Positions 1-6,289 of a stretch of 7,131 bases of DNA are shown piece by piece. The notes beneath the pieces were generated by a model. That model worked only from the letters and a program-made list of their open reading frames with translations. It did no database searches and was not told where the DNA came from. Origin of the DNA: Leptospira sp. (GTDB lineage Bacteria; Spirochaetota; Leptospiria; Leptospirales; Leptospiraceae); NCBI GenBank assembly GCA_021413405.1, contig JAIOQL010000059.1, forward strand, positions 1-7,131, given 5' to 3'. Positions within the stretch are counted from its first letter, which is position 1; each line of letters begins with the position of its first letter. The translations under genes and the position numbers were made by a program.

Positions 1-566
1 GGTAGATTTATCTGTGTTGATTGAGTTCCGGATAATTCTATTTTTGCTTTTTCAGCAGCTTCTTTCAGTCTCTGAACAGTATTCTTATCTTTTGAAATAT
101 CAATACCCGTTTGTTTTCTGAATTCTTCGACTAACCAGTCCATAACCACCTGATCAAAGTCATCTCCGCCTAGGTGAGTATCACCATTGGTAGATTTTAC
201 TTCAAAGACACCGTCACCAAGTTCCAGAATACTTACGTCAAAAGTTCCACCGCCGAGGTCATAAACCGCAATTTTGGAATTCTGTTTTTTCTTATCGAAA
301 CCATATGCCAATGCTGCTGCAGTAGGTTCGTTAATAATTCTCTCTACATCCAACCCTGCAATCCGTCCTGCATCCTTTGTTGCCTGTCTTTGCTCATCAT
401 TGAAATAGGCAGGCACAGTGATTACAGCTTTAGTGATCGTTGTGTTCAGATAATCTTCCGCAGTTTTCTTCATTTTTTGAAGAATTTTTGCAGAAATTTC
501 CTGGGGCGTGAATTCTCCGGATCCGGTTTCAAACTTCACTCCATCGTTTCCAGAACGCACAACCTT
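1..566 (-). CDS. dnaK: DnaK (Hsp70), main part of a disrupted gene, cut by the window edge
   Basis: This is the continuation of the Hsp70 chaperone DnaK after a frame break. Reading the minus strand from 566 gives 188 open codons up to the window edge. They cover the nucleotide-binding domain from about E. coli residue 92 to about 260. Visible landmarks are VRSGNDGVKFE, TPQEISAKIL, the VITVPAYFND segment, NEPTAAALAYG, the phosphate-2 loop YDLGGGTFD and NGDTHLGGDDFD. No stop or second shift occurs in this stretch. There is no start codon of its own at a sensible place: it is normally fused to the N-terminal piece at 565-786, and the two lie in different frames. The substrate-binding domain and any following dnaJ would lie beyond position 1. 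The sequence resembles Leptospira DnaK as I remember it. The product is certain; whether the gene is functional is not. Confidence 0.9.
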
Positions 567-786
567 ATCTTTTAGCTGAACGCACAGTGCTTGTTGCGTT
601 TGTAATCGCCTGATTTTTTGCAAATTGTCCGACGAGTGTTTCACCTTTTGGTGTGAATGCCACTATAGACGGAGTAGTTCTCGCGCCCTCGGCATTCTGG
701 ATAACTACAACGTCTCCACCTTCCATTACTGAAACGCAAGAGTTTGTAGTTCCTAAATCTATTCCTATTATCTTTTCCTTAGCCAT
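565..786 (-). CDS. dnaK: DnaK (Hsp70), N-terminal fragment ending at a premature stop
   Basis: This is the start of the ATP-dependent chaperone DnaK, which works in the cytoplasm with GrpE and DnaJ. It opens with ATG, preceded by CAGGGAG at 794-800, and lies 14 bases after grpE. Residues 8-15 are the phosphate-1 loop (GIDLGTTN), and ENAEG-like and RTTPSIVAF segments follow. K72 matches the catalytic lysine K70 of E. coli DnaK. The frame then meets TAA immediately after K72-R73. In intact DnaK about 20 more residues (E. coli L72 to F91) link this point to the KVV stretch. Here KVV follows at once in another frame, so roughly 59 bases seem to be missing. As written, only a 73-residue, non-functional peptide would be made. 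Because DnaK is highly important, an assembly or sequencing error is a real alternative to true gene loss. Confidence 0.88.
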   Translation of the reverse strand: MAKEKIIGIDLGTTNSCVSVMEGGDVVVIQNAEGARTTPSIVAFTPKGETLVGQFAKNQAITNATSTVRSAKR

Positions 787-800
787 TTTGTTTCTCCCTG

Positions 801-1367
801 TTAAATTTTAGGCCTTCCCACTTTTACTCGTGCGGGCCTTAACATAATTTTTTCGTTGTTTTCCTGAATCATATAACCGCATTGATAAACTTCCAGAACT
901 GTCTCTTCTGAATAATCCTCAGATTCTTCTGCTACAATTGCTTCCATTGACATTGGATCAAAGATTTCACCTTTCGGATTCAGCTTTACAACATTCTCTT
1001 TTTCCAGAATAGAAAAGAATTCTTTCTTGATAAGACCGATTCCTTCCATAAAAGGTTTCATATCTTCAGGAATGTCGATTCCGCTTCCAACTCTTTCCAG
1101 ATCATCCAACGGTGTAAGCAGCTTTGTGACAAACACCTTAACTGATTCTCTCTTTATATTCATATATTCATGAGACGTTCTTCGTTTAAAATTCTGAAAC
1201 TCGGCGCGTTCTCTTGCCCATGAATCCTTCAGAGATTCAATTTCCTTTTTCGCTTTTCCCAATTCATCGTCTGCTGCAACGTTATTCGCCTTTGCTTCTC
1301 CTGAAAATTCTTCCTTGTTTTCTGTTGGACCATCTTTCAGATCCGTATCTTGTACCTGCTCACTCAT
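801..1367 (-). CDS. grpE: GrpE nucleotide exchange factor
   Basis: GrpE is the cytoplasmic co-chaperone that drives ADP release from DnaK. The 188-residue length is normal for the family. An acidic, probably disordered N-terminus (about 1-35) leads into a charged helix suited to the long dimeric coiled coil (about 35-75, with EFQNFKRRT). The C-terminal beta domain carries the family signature at about 136-183: FDPMSMEAI, then GYMIQ, then LRPARVKV. The ATG start is preceded by a nearly perfect Shine-Dalgarno sequence, TAAGGAGGTT (1371-1380), about five bases away. That site fills the 14-base gap after the hrcA stop, so the genes are co-transcribed from the CIRCE-controlled promoter. dnaK follows after 14 bases. 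Nothing suggests damage. Confidence 0.97.
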   Translation of the reverse strand: MSEQVQDTDLKDGPTENKEEFSGEAKANNVAADDELGKAKKEIESLKDSWARERAEFQNFKRRTSHEYMNIKRESVKVFVTKLLTPLDDLERVGSGIDIPEDMKPFMEGIGLIKKEFFSILEKENVVKLNPKGEIFDPMSMEAIVAEESEDYSEETVLEVYQCGYMIQENNEKIMLRPARVKVGRPKI

Positions 1368-1381
1368 ATAAACCTCCTTAC

Positions 1382-2410
1382 TTATTTACTTATCCTGGTA
1401 ATCATTTCTGAAACGACCTTGGCGGTAAATTCAACCAGCGGTAACGCTTTCGTGTAATTCATTCTTTGCGGTCCGATGATTCCTATTGAACCGATCTTTT
1501 TTTCGCCCATTTTATAATTCGTAGCAATGATGGATACTCCGCTCATTTGCCCATTTTCCCTTTCTCCAATCACAATCGAAATTCCATCAGTGTAAATATA
1601 CTGACTGAAAATTTCTTTTAACGCCTTTCTTTCATCCAAAAGTGAAAGAACATTTTCAAGTCTCGCAGAATCCTCATCCTGGAAATTCCAGAGATTCTTC
1701 AGACCATCAATGTAGAGGTTATCTTCTGATTGCTCCAGATCAAATGCGGCGGTGAGTAAATCCGCAAGATTATAAAACTCTTCCGGTGCGAAAGCCTCTT
1801 TTTTCAGATCGGGCAGAACTTTTACTTTTATTTCCCGTAAATCATGACCCATCAGCTGCTCATTCAGGAATCGTGAGACACGATAAAGTGATTCCTGTGC
1901 AATATTTTCCTGAACGAAAATATTTCGATTTATCACCGATCCGGAACGTGTAACAATAATAGCTAAAATTTCTTCGCCTGTAACATGAACCAGTTCAATA
2001 TGCTTTAGTGTGTCGAGGTTCTGCTCGGGACCAAGCACCACCGCCGCGTTGCTTGATACCATTGACAATACTCTGCATGTCGCTCCCAAAATCTGATCCA
2101 GTTTCATCTGGTTTTTGAGATATTCCTGTTGGATTCTCTGCTTTTCCTTCCAGGTGAGTTCATATATATTCATGAGACTGTCCACATAGAATCTGTACCC
2201 ATGCTCAGTCGGCACCCGGCCACCAGATGTGTGTCTCGAGTTGATATATCCCAAATCCTCCAGTTCTCTGAATACGTTCCGTATCGTTGCCGATGACAGG
2301 CCCAAATCATATTTCTCTGTAAGTGTCTTAGAACCCACCGGACGATTATCCGTTAGGAAATCTTCGATCAGAACTTTCAAAATCATTCGATGTCTGGGAG
2401 ATAATTCCAA
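1382..2410 (-). CDS. hrcA: HrcA heat-inducible transcription repressor
   Basis: HrcA is the repressor of class I heat-shock genes. It binds the CIRCE operator as a dimer and depends on GroEL for activity. The 342 residues match the usual length of about 340. The N-terminal winged helix-turn-helix spans about residues 1-78 (LSPRHR, VGSKTL, GLSSATIRN as the recognition-helix region, HTSGGRVPT as the wing, then GYRFYVDSLM). A GAF-like middle domain follows. The C-terminus carries the conserved GSIGIIGPQRMNY stretch at about 307-319 and EFTAKVVSEMI. The start is TTG at 2408-2410. It is supported by the family's usual N-terminus and by GAGGA (2423-2427), about 12 bases upstream; no ATG fits. It is the first gene of the hrcA-grpE-dnaK operon and is autoregulated through the CIRCE just before it. 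Confidence 0.97.
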   Translation of the reverse strand: MELSPRHRMILKVLIEDFLTDNRPVGSKTLTEKYDLGLSSATIRNVFRELEDLGYINSRHTSGGRVPTEHGYRFYVDSLMNIYELTWKEKQRIQQEYLKNQMKLDQILGATCRVLSMVSSNAAVVLGPEQNLDTLKHIELVHVTGEEILAIIVTRSGSVINRNIFVQENIAQESLYRVSRFLNEQLMGHDLREIKVKVLPDLKKEAFAPEEFYNLADLLTAAFDLEQSEDNLYIDGLKNLWNFQDEDSARLENVLSLLDERKALKEIFSQYIYTDGISIVIGERENGQMSGVSIIATNYKMGEKKIGSIGIIGPQRMNYTKALPLVEFTAKVVSEMITRISK

Positions 2411-2426
2411 TTTAAGTTCTTGTCCT

Positions 2427-2453
2427 CTGGCACTCTTACCGTTAGAGTGCTAA
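2427..2453 (-). promoter_or_regulatory. CIRCE operator (HrcA binding site)
   Basis: On the minus strand this reads TTAGCACTC, a 9-base spacer (TAACGGTAA), then GAGTGCCAG. The CIRCE consensus is TTAGCACTC-N9-GAGTGCTAA. The promoter-proximal arm matches perfectly; the arm nearer hrcA has 7 of 9 bases. The site lies between the predicted transcription start and the hrcA TTG codon, so HrcA bound here would block the start of transcription. The distal arm touches the hrcA Shine-Dalgarno region. Confidence 0.96.
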
Positions 2454-2464
2454 CCCAAGATAAA

Positions 2465-2493
2465 AGTTTACAAATTCTTGATTTTCCGGTCAA
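2465..2493 (-). promoter_or_regulatory. Sigma70-type promoter of the hrcA operon
   Basis: On the minus strand, TTGACC (2488-2493, 5 of 6 to TTGACA) is followed by a 17-base spacer and TAAACT (2465-2470, 4 of 6 to TATAAT). Transcription would start near 2457-2459, only a few bases before the CIRCE. This is the standard layout of HrcA-controlled operons. It is predicted from the sequence alone. Confidence 0.72.
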
Positions 2494-2562
2494 CTATATA
2501 AATTTTTTAACCGATCGGGTTTTTTCAGGAATTATTGAACAATATAATGAAGCCGACACAGA

Positions 2563-2596
2563 GTTTCCGGGCAGGAGGGTGTGTTAGCCGGGAAAC
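2563..2596. repeat. Imperfect inverted repeat (possible hairpin)
   Basis: The arms GTTTCCGGGC (2563-2572) and GCCGGGAAAC (2587-2596) match at 9 of 10 positions around a 14-base loop. Allowing one bulge, the pairing extends outward by GAG/CTC. Neither strand has a run of T after it, so it does not look like an intrinsic terminator. It lies in the spacer between the divergent hrcA and VWA genes, just before a second inverted repeat. Its function is unknown. Confidence 0.5.
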
Positions 2597-2613
2597 CTCG
2601 AATCCAGGTATGC

Positions 2614-2677
2614 TGTCATCCAGAAAGAATCGAAGGATCTAATCTAAGGAAGATTCTTAACATTGTTCAGAATGACA
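2614..2677. repeat. 64-base palindromic intergenic element bounded by TGTCAT / ATGACA
   Basis: The element begins TGTCATCCAGAAAGAATCG and ends GTTCAGAATGACA. Folding the two halves gives about 18 matching positions out of 27, clustered at the outer TGTCAT.C.GAA block and the inner AAG.ATCT block. This outline resembles a dispersed palindrome (TGTCATyCTGA...GAAGGATCT and its inverse) that I recall from intergenic regions of many unrelated bacterial genomes. That resemblance is from memory. Only one copy is present here, so its repeat status cannot be shown from this window. Confidence 0.6.
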
Positions 2678-2769
2678 AAGTTCCAAAATGGCAGATTTGT
2701 CTGGCAATGTGACGCCGAAGATGAATAAATTTATTGATTTTATCGAATAATTATATTAATCATGTCAGA

Positions 2770-4083
2770 ATGAAATTAGAAGCCAAGTTAGAATTCGGAT
2801 CCATCTCGCCGGCCAAAAAGCAGCTCAATCACCTGCTCATTCGCCTCAAAACTCCACAGGCAGTCGAAACAACCCGGCAACCACTTGTAATTGGTCTTGC
2901 GATTGATAAGAGCTGGTCGATGAAAGGACAGAAAATGGATTCTACAATTGAAGCTGCGTCCTATCTGGTCAATTGGCTAACCCGTTATGATTATATTTCA
3001 ATTGTTGCATATTCTGCAGATGTTCAGATAGTCCAGTCGATGGTGAAACTTTCAGAGAAGGCTACGATTGTGGAAAAACTGAGAGCAATTCAGGTCGGAA
3101 CATCGACAAATCTGAGTGGTGGATGGCTGCAGACATTGCGCTCGATAGAAGCTGCTAATATTAAAGACGCATACAAAAGAGTTATTCTGCTAACCGACGG
3201 GCAGGCTACGATCGGGATAAAAGATACAAATCAATTGAAACAAATAGCGGCAGATCATTTAACCAGAAATATTTCTACAACTACAGTTGGATTTGGAGAC
3301 GATTTCAACGAAGACGCACTGAGAGGAATTGCCGTAGCCGGTGGAGGCAATTTCTATTTCATAGACAATCCGGAACAGGCTCCAGATATATTTTTCCAGG
3401 AATTCGGTGACATTGGCGCTCTCTACGGTCAGGCAACTGAAATTAAAGTAAAATTTGATCCAGGTGTGAGATTTGCAGGAATGCAAAATGACATTGGATA
3501 TTCTATCGATGGCGACACTCTCACAATTCAGGCAGGGGATATTCGTTCAGATGACCAAAGAAATTTTATAGTAAGTATTGAAACTGAACCAGGTATCAAA
3601 CAGGGAGAGAATATCATTTCCATTGAAACTTCATTTTATAATCTCACTCAAAAAATGGAATTTCAAAAACTTTCTACCGGTATCAAAGCAAACATGTCTG
3701 ACAAAGCACAAGAATCAGACCCGGATGTTTTGGTCGAGATACTCGTTGCGCAATCTGCAAAAGCTATGATTGAGGCATCAAAACTTATCAGTGCGAAAGA
3801 TACGGTCGGAGCAAAAGAAATAATAACAAATATGCTCAAGAAAGTTGAAAACAATTTGAGACTTTCTCCGGAAGTGCTCGGAACAATAGTGAACCGGTTG
3901 ACAAACATGGAAGCAAAATTGAAAGACAATTCTTCCAATATCGGAAAACAGCTTATGGCTGGCGGATCTGACCTTTATACAAGAAGATTTGAAGTTCAGG
4001 AAGTAGAAGGCGTTGATCTCCACGACAGGATATTCGAATATAAGGTTCCCGATGATATTTCATTCAGATTGAAGGATGGCTGA
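2770..4083 (+). CDS. VWA domain protein (COG2304-like) with intact MIDAS metal site
   Basis: This is a 437-residue soluble protein with a von Willebrand factor A fold, a Mg2+-dependent protein-binding module. The MIDAS residues are all visible: D46-x-S48-x-S50 (DKSWS), T113 (GTSTNLSGG) and D143 (LLTDGQ). A conserved GGGNFYFIDNPEQ stretch then leads into a beta-rich domain and a helical C-terminal part. I see no signal peptide or membrane helix, so it is probably cytoplasmic. I chose the ATG at 2770 because MKLEAKLEF suits the family. A TTG at 2734 would add 12 uncharacteristic residues, and neither start has a strong Shine-Dalgarno site. The gene ends where the remains of a STAS gene begin in another frame, so its last residues (about SFRLKDG) could be altered by the same deletion. 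Its partner is unknown; nearby remnants hint at a signalling role. Confidence 0.85.
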   Translation: MKLEAKLEFGSISPAKKQLNHLLIRLKTPQAVETTRQPLVIGLAIDKSWSMKGQKMDSTIEAASYLVNWLTRYDYISIVAYSADVQIVQSMVKLSEKATIVEKLRAIQVGTSTNLSGGWLQTLRSIEAANIKDAYKRVILLTDGQATIGIKDTNQLKQIAADHLTRNISTTTVGFGDDFNEDALRGIAVAGGGNFYFIDNPEQAPDIFFQEFGDIGALYGQATEIKVKFDPGVRFAGMQNDIGYSIDGDTLTIQAGDIRSDDQRNFIVSIETEPGIKQGENIISIETSFYNLTQKMEFQKLSTGIKANMSDKAQESDPDVLVEILVAQSAKAMIEASKLISAKDTVGAKEIITNMLKKVENNLRLSPEVLGTIVNRLTNMEAKLKDNSSNIGKQLMAGGSDLYTRRFEVQEVEGVDLHDRIFEYKVPDDISFRLKDG

Positions 4084-4238
4084 GACGTCGTGGCGGAGAA
4101 TTCATCGTAACAAATCTTCAGGACAGCGTTAAAAAAGTTTTCGCTCTAACCCGCCTCGAAACCCACATCCGTGTTTCCGCAAATGTGGAAGCCGCTAGAC
4201 AGAGAGTCAGTGTAATTGTGGCGGGTTCGAGGGAATAG
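4080..4238 (+). pseudogene. C-terminal remnant of a STAS-domain (anti-sigma antagonist-like) protein
   Basis: Immediately after the VWA stop, in a different frame, the sequence encodes LRRRGGEFIVTNLQ followed by SVKKVFALTRL and a short tail to TAG at 4236-4238. This matches the last third of STAS domains of the SpoIIAA/RsbV type, which typically read R..GGe..l.n....v..vf.ltgl. The frame is open only from 4056 and has no ATG, GTG or TTG. The front of the domain, including the phosphorylatable serine motif, is absent. STAS proteins act as switches on anti-sigma factors or as modules in larger regulators. This looks like a 5'-deleted gene whose break lies at or near the end of the VWA gene. The last dozen residues (about QRVSVIVAGSRE) do not resemble the family and may be read-through into unrelated sequence. 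Confidence 0.68.
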
Positions 4239-4272
4239 CGTTTAATCCGGCACTAACAATATCGCATAACGC

Positions 4273-4293
4273 AGTGATCTGTATCACTATAAT
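4273..4293 (+). promoter_or_regulatory. CRP/FNR-like palindrome overlapping a perfect -10 box
   Basis: AGTGA-TCTGTA-TCACT (4273-4288) is a perfect 6+6 palindrome (AGTGAT/ATCACT) with a 4-base centre. It agrees closely with the CRP consensus core GTGATCTAGATCAC. TATAAT (4288-4293) follows at once and shares one base with it. No good -35 box is seen 16-18 bases upstream. The Shine-Dalgarno sequence and ATG of the decayed cyclase-like gene come directly after. A regulator bound here would cover the -10 region, which suggests repression. The assignment to a CRP/FNR-family protein is inferred from the motif only. Confidence 0.5.
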
Positions 4294-4307
4294 CTCGGAG
4301 GTATTCA

Positions 4308-5060
4308 ATGGAATCATCGGGTATCAACGAAAAATTACTGGAAGACCGGCTTGAATCTCTCGAGAAATCAAGGTCCTGGTCTCCAAGAAATTGCAAAATC
4401 AGAAAGTGTAATCAGGTCCCGCGCTGACTATTCTCTTTTTAGAATCAATCCGATTCGCTTTGCGACAGAAAAAGCAATTGCAGAGAATGAAACGATCGAT
4501 CTATTTTTATGGGCGACAAAAGCAGGGCTCTTTTCAATGGACTGGATATTGATTTGTCCACGGTGTGCGGCGACTCCGTCGAAAGTTCAAAACCTTGCAA
4601 AACGTCTATTCCCATTTTTATTGTCATCTCCGTAGAAAGGAAGCGGAAGCATCGCTGGATGATTTCATACAGGTGAATTTTACAATTAAACCGAAAATAA
4701 GAGAAATTATATTTCATGATCCTCTTTAACTCCCGATCGAAGATTTCCATTTCAAATATCTCTTTTCGCCAGAACCCATAAAATCGATAAAACCCGTTTA
4801 CAGACCGGAAACGTAGCGCTTCGTATCACAAATAATTCTTCCCGAAGGTTTCGTTGATTATTAATAGCGTTCCGCGGGATTTTTTTACAAATATGGCTGA
4901 ACTTGAATTTTCTCCGTTTCTGACAGGTAAGAAACTAAAGGGCCTGCAGAATGCAATAAAGGTGCATACATTTTCGAAGTGAAACAGTCTTGCTGAATGT
5001 TTAAATTTTTTGTAGCGCCAGCAAAATAATCTTCTCGACGGGAAAACGTGCTCTAAAATA
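4308..5060 (+). pseudogene. Decayed adenylate/guanylate cyclase-type gene (DUF5939-like region), catalytic domain lost
   Basis: An ATG with a strong Shine-Dalgarno site (CGGAGG, 4296-4301) opens the gene, but the frame breaks repeatedly. In order the pieces read: ESLEKSRSWSP in the ATG frame; DYSLFRINPIRFATEK and LFLWATKAGLFSMDW with CPRC in the +1 frame (to about 4577); then EAEASLDDFIQVNFT and IREIIFHDP in another frame, interrupted by TAA; LPIEDFHFKYLFSPEP; and, after an apparent loss of about 100 codons, LRITNNSSRR, FSPFLTGKKL, FRSETVLLN and KIIFS. This order matches the N-terminal DUF5939 region of Leptospira-type class III cyclases as I recall them. A likely second zinc pair, CxxC, has become CHLR. 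Where FTDLKGSTALY would open the cyclase domain, the match stops, so no catalytic domain remains. This is a true multi-lesion pseudogene rather than a single sequencing error. Confidence 0.72.
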
Positions 5061-5214
5061 ATGGTAATCAGAAATTCATTGTAATAACCCGCGATATCTC
5101 CTCTTAGACTCTTTCTCCTTAAAGTATTGTGATTCGATTGCGCTTTATAGGCAGGTTCTCTTAGTTTTATCCTTTTACATGAAAATCTAAAATTTAAAGT
5201 TTAAGGATTTAAAC

Positions 5215-5550
5215 ATGGTAACAAAAATATTCGTTGGAAATCTTAATTTCCAAATGACAGAAGATGATCTCGAGAACCTTTTTAGCCAATTCGGCAAAAT
5301 CAGTGAGCTCAAAATGATCAAGGATTTCGAAACAGGCCGTTCGAAAGGTTTTGGTTTTATTACATACTCTGCTCAAAAAGAAGCAGAACTGGCAATTTCT
5401 TCTATGAACGGAAAAGACATTGATGGTCGTTCACTCAGAGTAAATTTAGCTGAAAACAAAGAAAGAGGCGGCGGAAGCGGCGGCGGTGGTTTCAAAAGAA
5501 ACAACGGCGGCGGCGGTGGCGGCGGTGGCTACAACAGAAACCGTTACTAG
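5215..5550 (+). CDS. Single-RRM glycine-rich RNA-binding protein
   Basis: This is a 111-residue RNA-binding protein of the bacterial/cyanobacterial Rbp type, probably cytoplasmic and binding single-stranded RNA. One RNA recognition motif spans about residues 3-79, with RNP2 IFVGNL (5-10) and RNP1 KGFGFITY (44-51). The aromatic residues used for base stacking (F6, F47, F49) are present. The tail (about 83-111) is almost pure glycine with a few K, R, N and Y residues, as in glycine-rich RNA-binding proteins. ATG is preceded by AAGGA (5203-5207) with seven bases between. The gene stands alone and is followed by a terminator. Such proteins are often cold- or stress-responsive, but nothing here demonstrates that. 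I saw no convincing promoter in the 150 bases upstream. Confidence 0.93.
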   Translation: MVTKIFVGNLNFQMTEDDLENLFSQFGKISELKMIKDFETGRSKGFGFITYSAQKEAELAISSMNGKDIDGRSLRVNLAENKERGGGSGGGGFKRNNGGGGGGGGYNRNRY

Positions 5551-5570
5551 TCAATAGTAAAAGTACAAAG

Positions 5571-5605
5571 TCCGGTAGTCGCAGATGCAGCTACCGGATT
5601 CTTTT
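5571..5605 (+). terminator. Intrinsic terminator after the RRM gene
   Basis: TCCGGTAG (5571-5578) pairs perfectly with CTACCGGA (5591-5598) around a 12-base loop that may itself pair slightly (GCA/TGC). It is followed by TTCTTTT. It lies 20 bases after the RRM stop codon. Confidence 0.85.
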
Positions 5606-5723
5606 CACATTCTTAGAAACTTTTCTTCAGGAAAGGTTTTATGACAAAATCCAATTTAATTTTAAGCTACATAAACCCGGTTTTTTTCCGACAATTTTAG
5701 TAGATATATAGTGAGGTAAGCAT

Positions 5724-5906
5724 ATGGATAAACAATACGCATTTCAACCGGTAATCATAACGAAAAGCAAAGGTAGTTTTCTAAAAGAAAGCTTCAAAGA
5801 AGATGTCTGGTATAAGAATCTAAAAAAGAGACCAGGGATAGAAAATATTATTCCCTATTTTCGTCCAAATTTAACTGAGAAAGAGAGCTATATTTTCGCT
5901 AAATGA
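5724..5906 (+). CDS. Small protein of unknown function, first gene of an ECF sigma cluster
   Basis: This is a 60-residue basic, soluble protein that I do not recognise. It has a clear start: GAGG (5713-5716) lies seven bases before the ATG. Its stop codon overlaps the next gene's start (ATGA, 5903-5906), so the two are translationally coupled. The sequence is rich in K, E and aromatic residues (KEDVWYKNLKKRPGIENII) and has no signal peptide or membrane helix. The good ribosome-binding site and the coupling argue that it is real. Its place at the head of a sigma-factor cluster suggests a link to that regulation, but nothing in the protein shows it. Confidence 0.72.
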   Translation: MDKQYAFQPVIITKSKGSFLKESFKEDVWYKNLKKRPGIENIIPYFRPNLTEKESYIFAK

Positions 5907-6289
5907 CCCCCGCAGAGAAAGAAGTTCTCGATGCGTCTTTAAACATTATCCTGGAGGCAGTGAGATCTGGACAACAGGATAATTCCTACAAAGTTGTTTT
6001 ATACATTGTTCCAATTGCTGGAATAGTTTTTGGCTGCACTCTTCTCTTCTTCCTTTTTTACTGGTGGCACCGCCAGAAGCTTGAGTTAATACGGAAAGAC
6101 CAATATAGACCATTTCCTTTTGATTTTCGAGCGTACGCGTTCTTCCTTGGATTGTTGTTGACTTACACCGGTTTTGCCCTTACAGTGGTACTCATCGTAG
6201 TCCTAGGTAAATCTTTGGCTATGTTAGGAGGGGTAATCCCATTAGCAATCGGTCTAGGGCTATTGAGCTATTACAAACTTCGGCGCTGA
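5903..6289 (+). CDS. Three-helix inner-membrane protein (possibly DUF6249-like)
   Basis: This is a 128-residue integral membrane protein. Hydrophobic segments lie at about 31-55, 77-101 and 104-123. Between the first two is a short basic, aromatic loop (WHRQKLELIRKDQYRPFPFD). This architecture, with an HR.K.ELI.K..Y.P.P motif after the first helix, resembles small membrane proteins, some annotated DUF6249, that are often found beside ECF sigma and anti-sigma genes. I hold that family assignment only loosely. Its start overlaps the stop of the upstream 60-residue gene by four bases (ATGA). Its own stop overlaps the probable CTG start of the sigma factor in the same manner. It could take part in membrane sensing upstream of the sigma factor, but no function is established. 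Confidence 0.82.
   Translation: MTPAEKEVLDASLNIILEAVRSGQQDNSYKVVLYIVPIAGIVFGCTLLFFLFYWWHRQKLELIRKDQYRPFPFDFRAYAFFLGLLLTYTGFALTVVLIVVLGKSLAMLGGVIPLAIGLGLLSYYKLRR

Noticed and set aside
174..575. 133-codon open frame on the plus strand
   Set aside because: It lies wholly opposite dnaK, is rich in cysteine and serine in the way antisense frames are, and has no family resemblance.
2507..2526. AACCGATCGGGTTTTTT as a terminator
   Set aside because: Only a four-base stem can form, and it lies just upstream of the hrcA promoter where no gene ends.
2585..2612. ACCT-CGAATCC-AGGT, resembling a tRNA T-arm
   Set aside because: There is no acceptor stem, D-arm or anticodon arm around it, so it is a chance 4-base stem with a 7-base loop.
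2721..2750. Nine-codon open frame (MNKFIDFIE) before the VWA gene
   Set aside because: It has no adequate ribosome-binding site and is too short to support; a leader-peptide role would be speculation.
3663..4023. Two minus-strand open frames inside the VWA gene
   Set aside because: They are opposite a well-supported conserved gene and have no recognisable protein features.
4153..4232. CCTCGAAACCC / GGGTTCGAGG inverted repeat
   Set aside because: The arms are about 60 bases apart with a bulge, and the left arm lies in clear STAS coding sequence; probably chance.
4445..4750. 101-codon minus-strand open frame
   Set aside because: It is antisense to the decayed cyclase-type gene, whose plus-strand pieces match a known family; it has no convincing ribosome-binding site.
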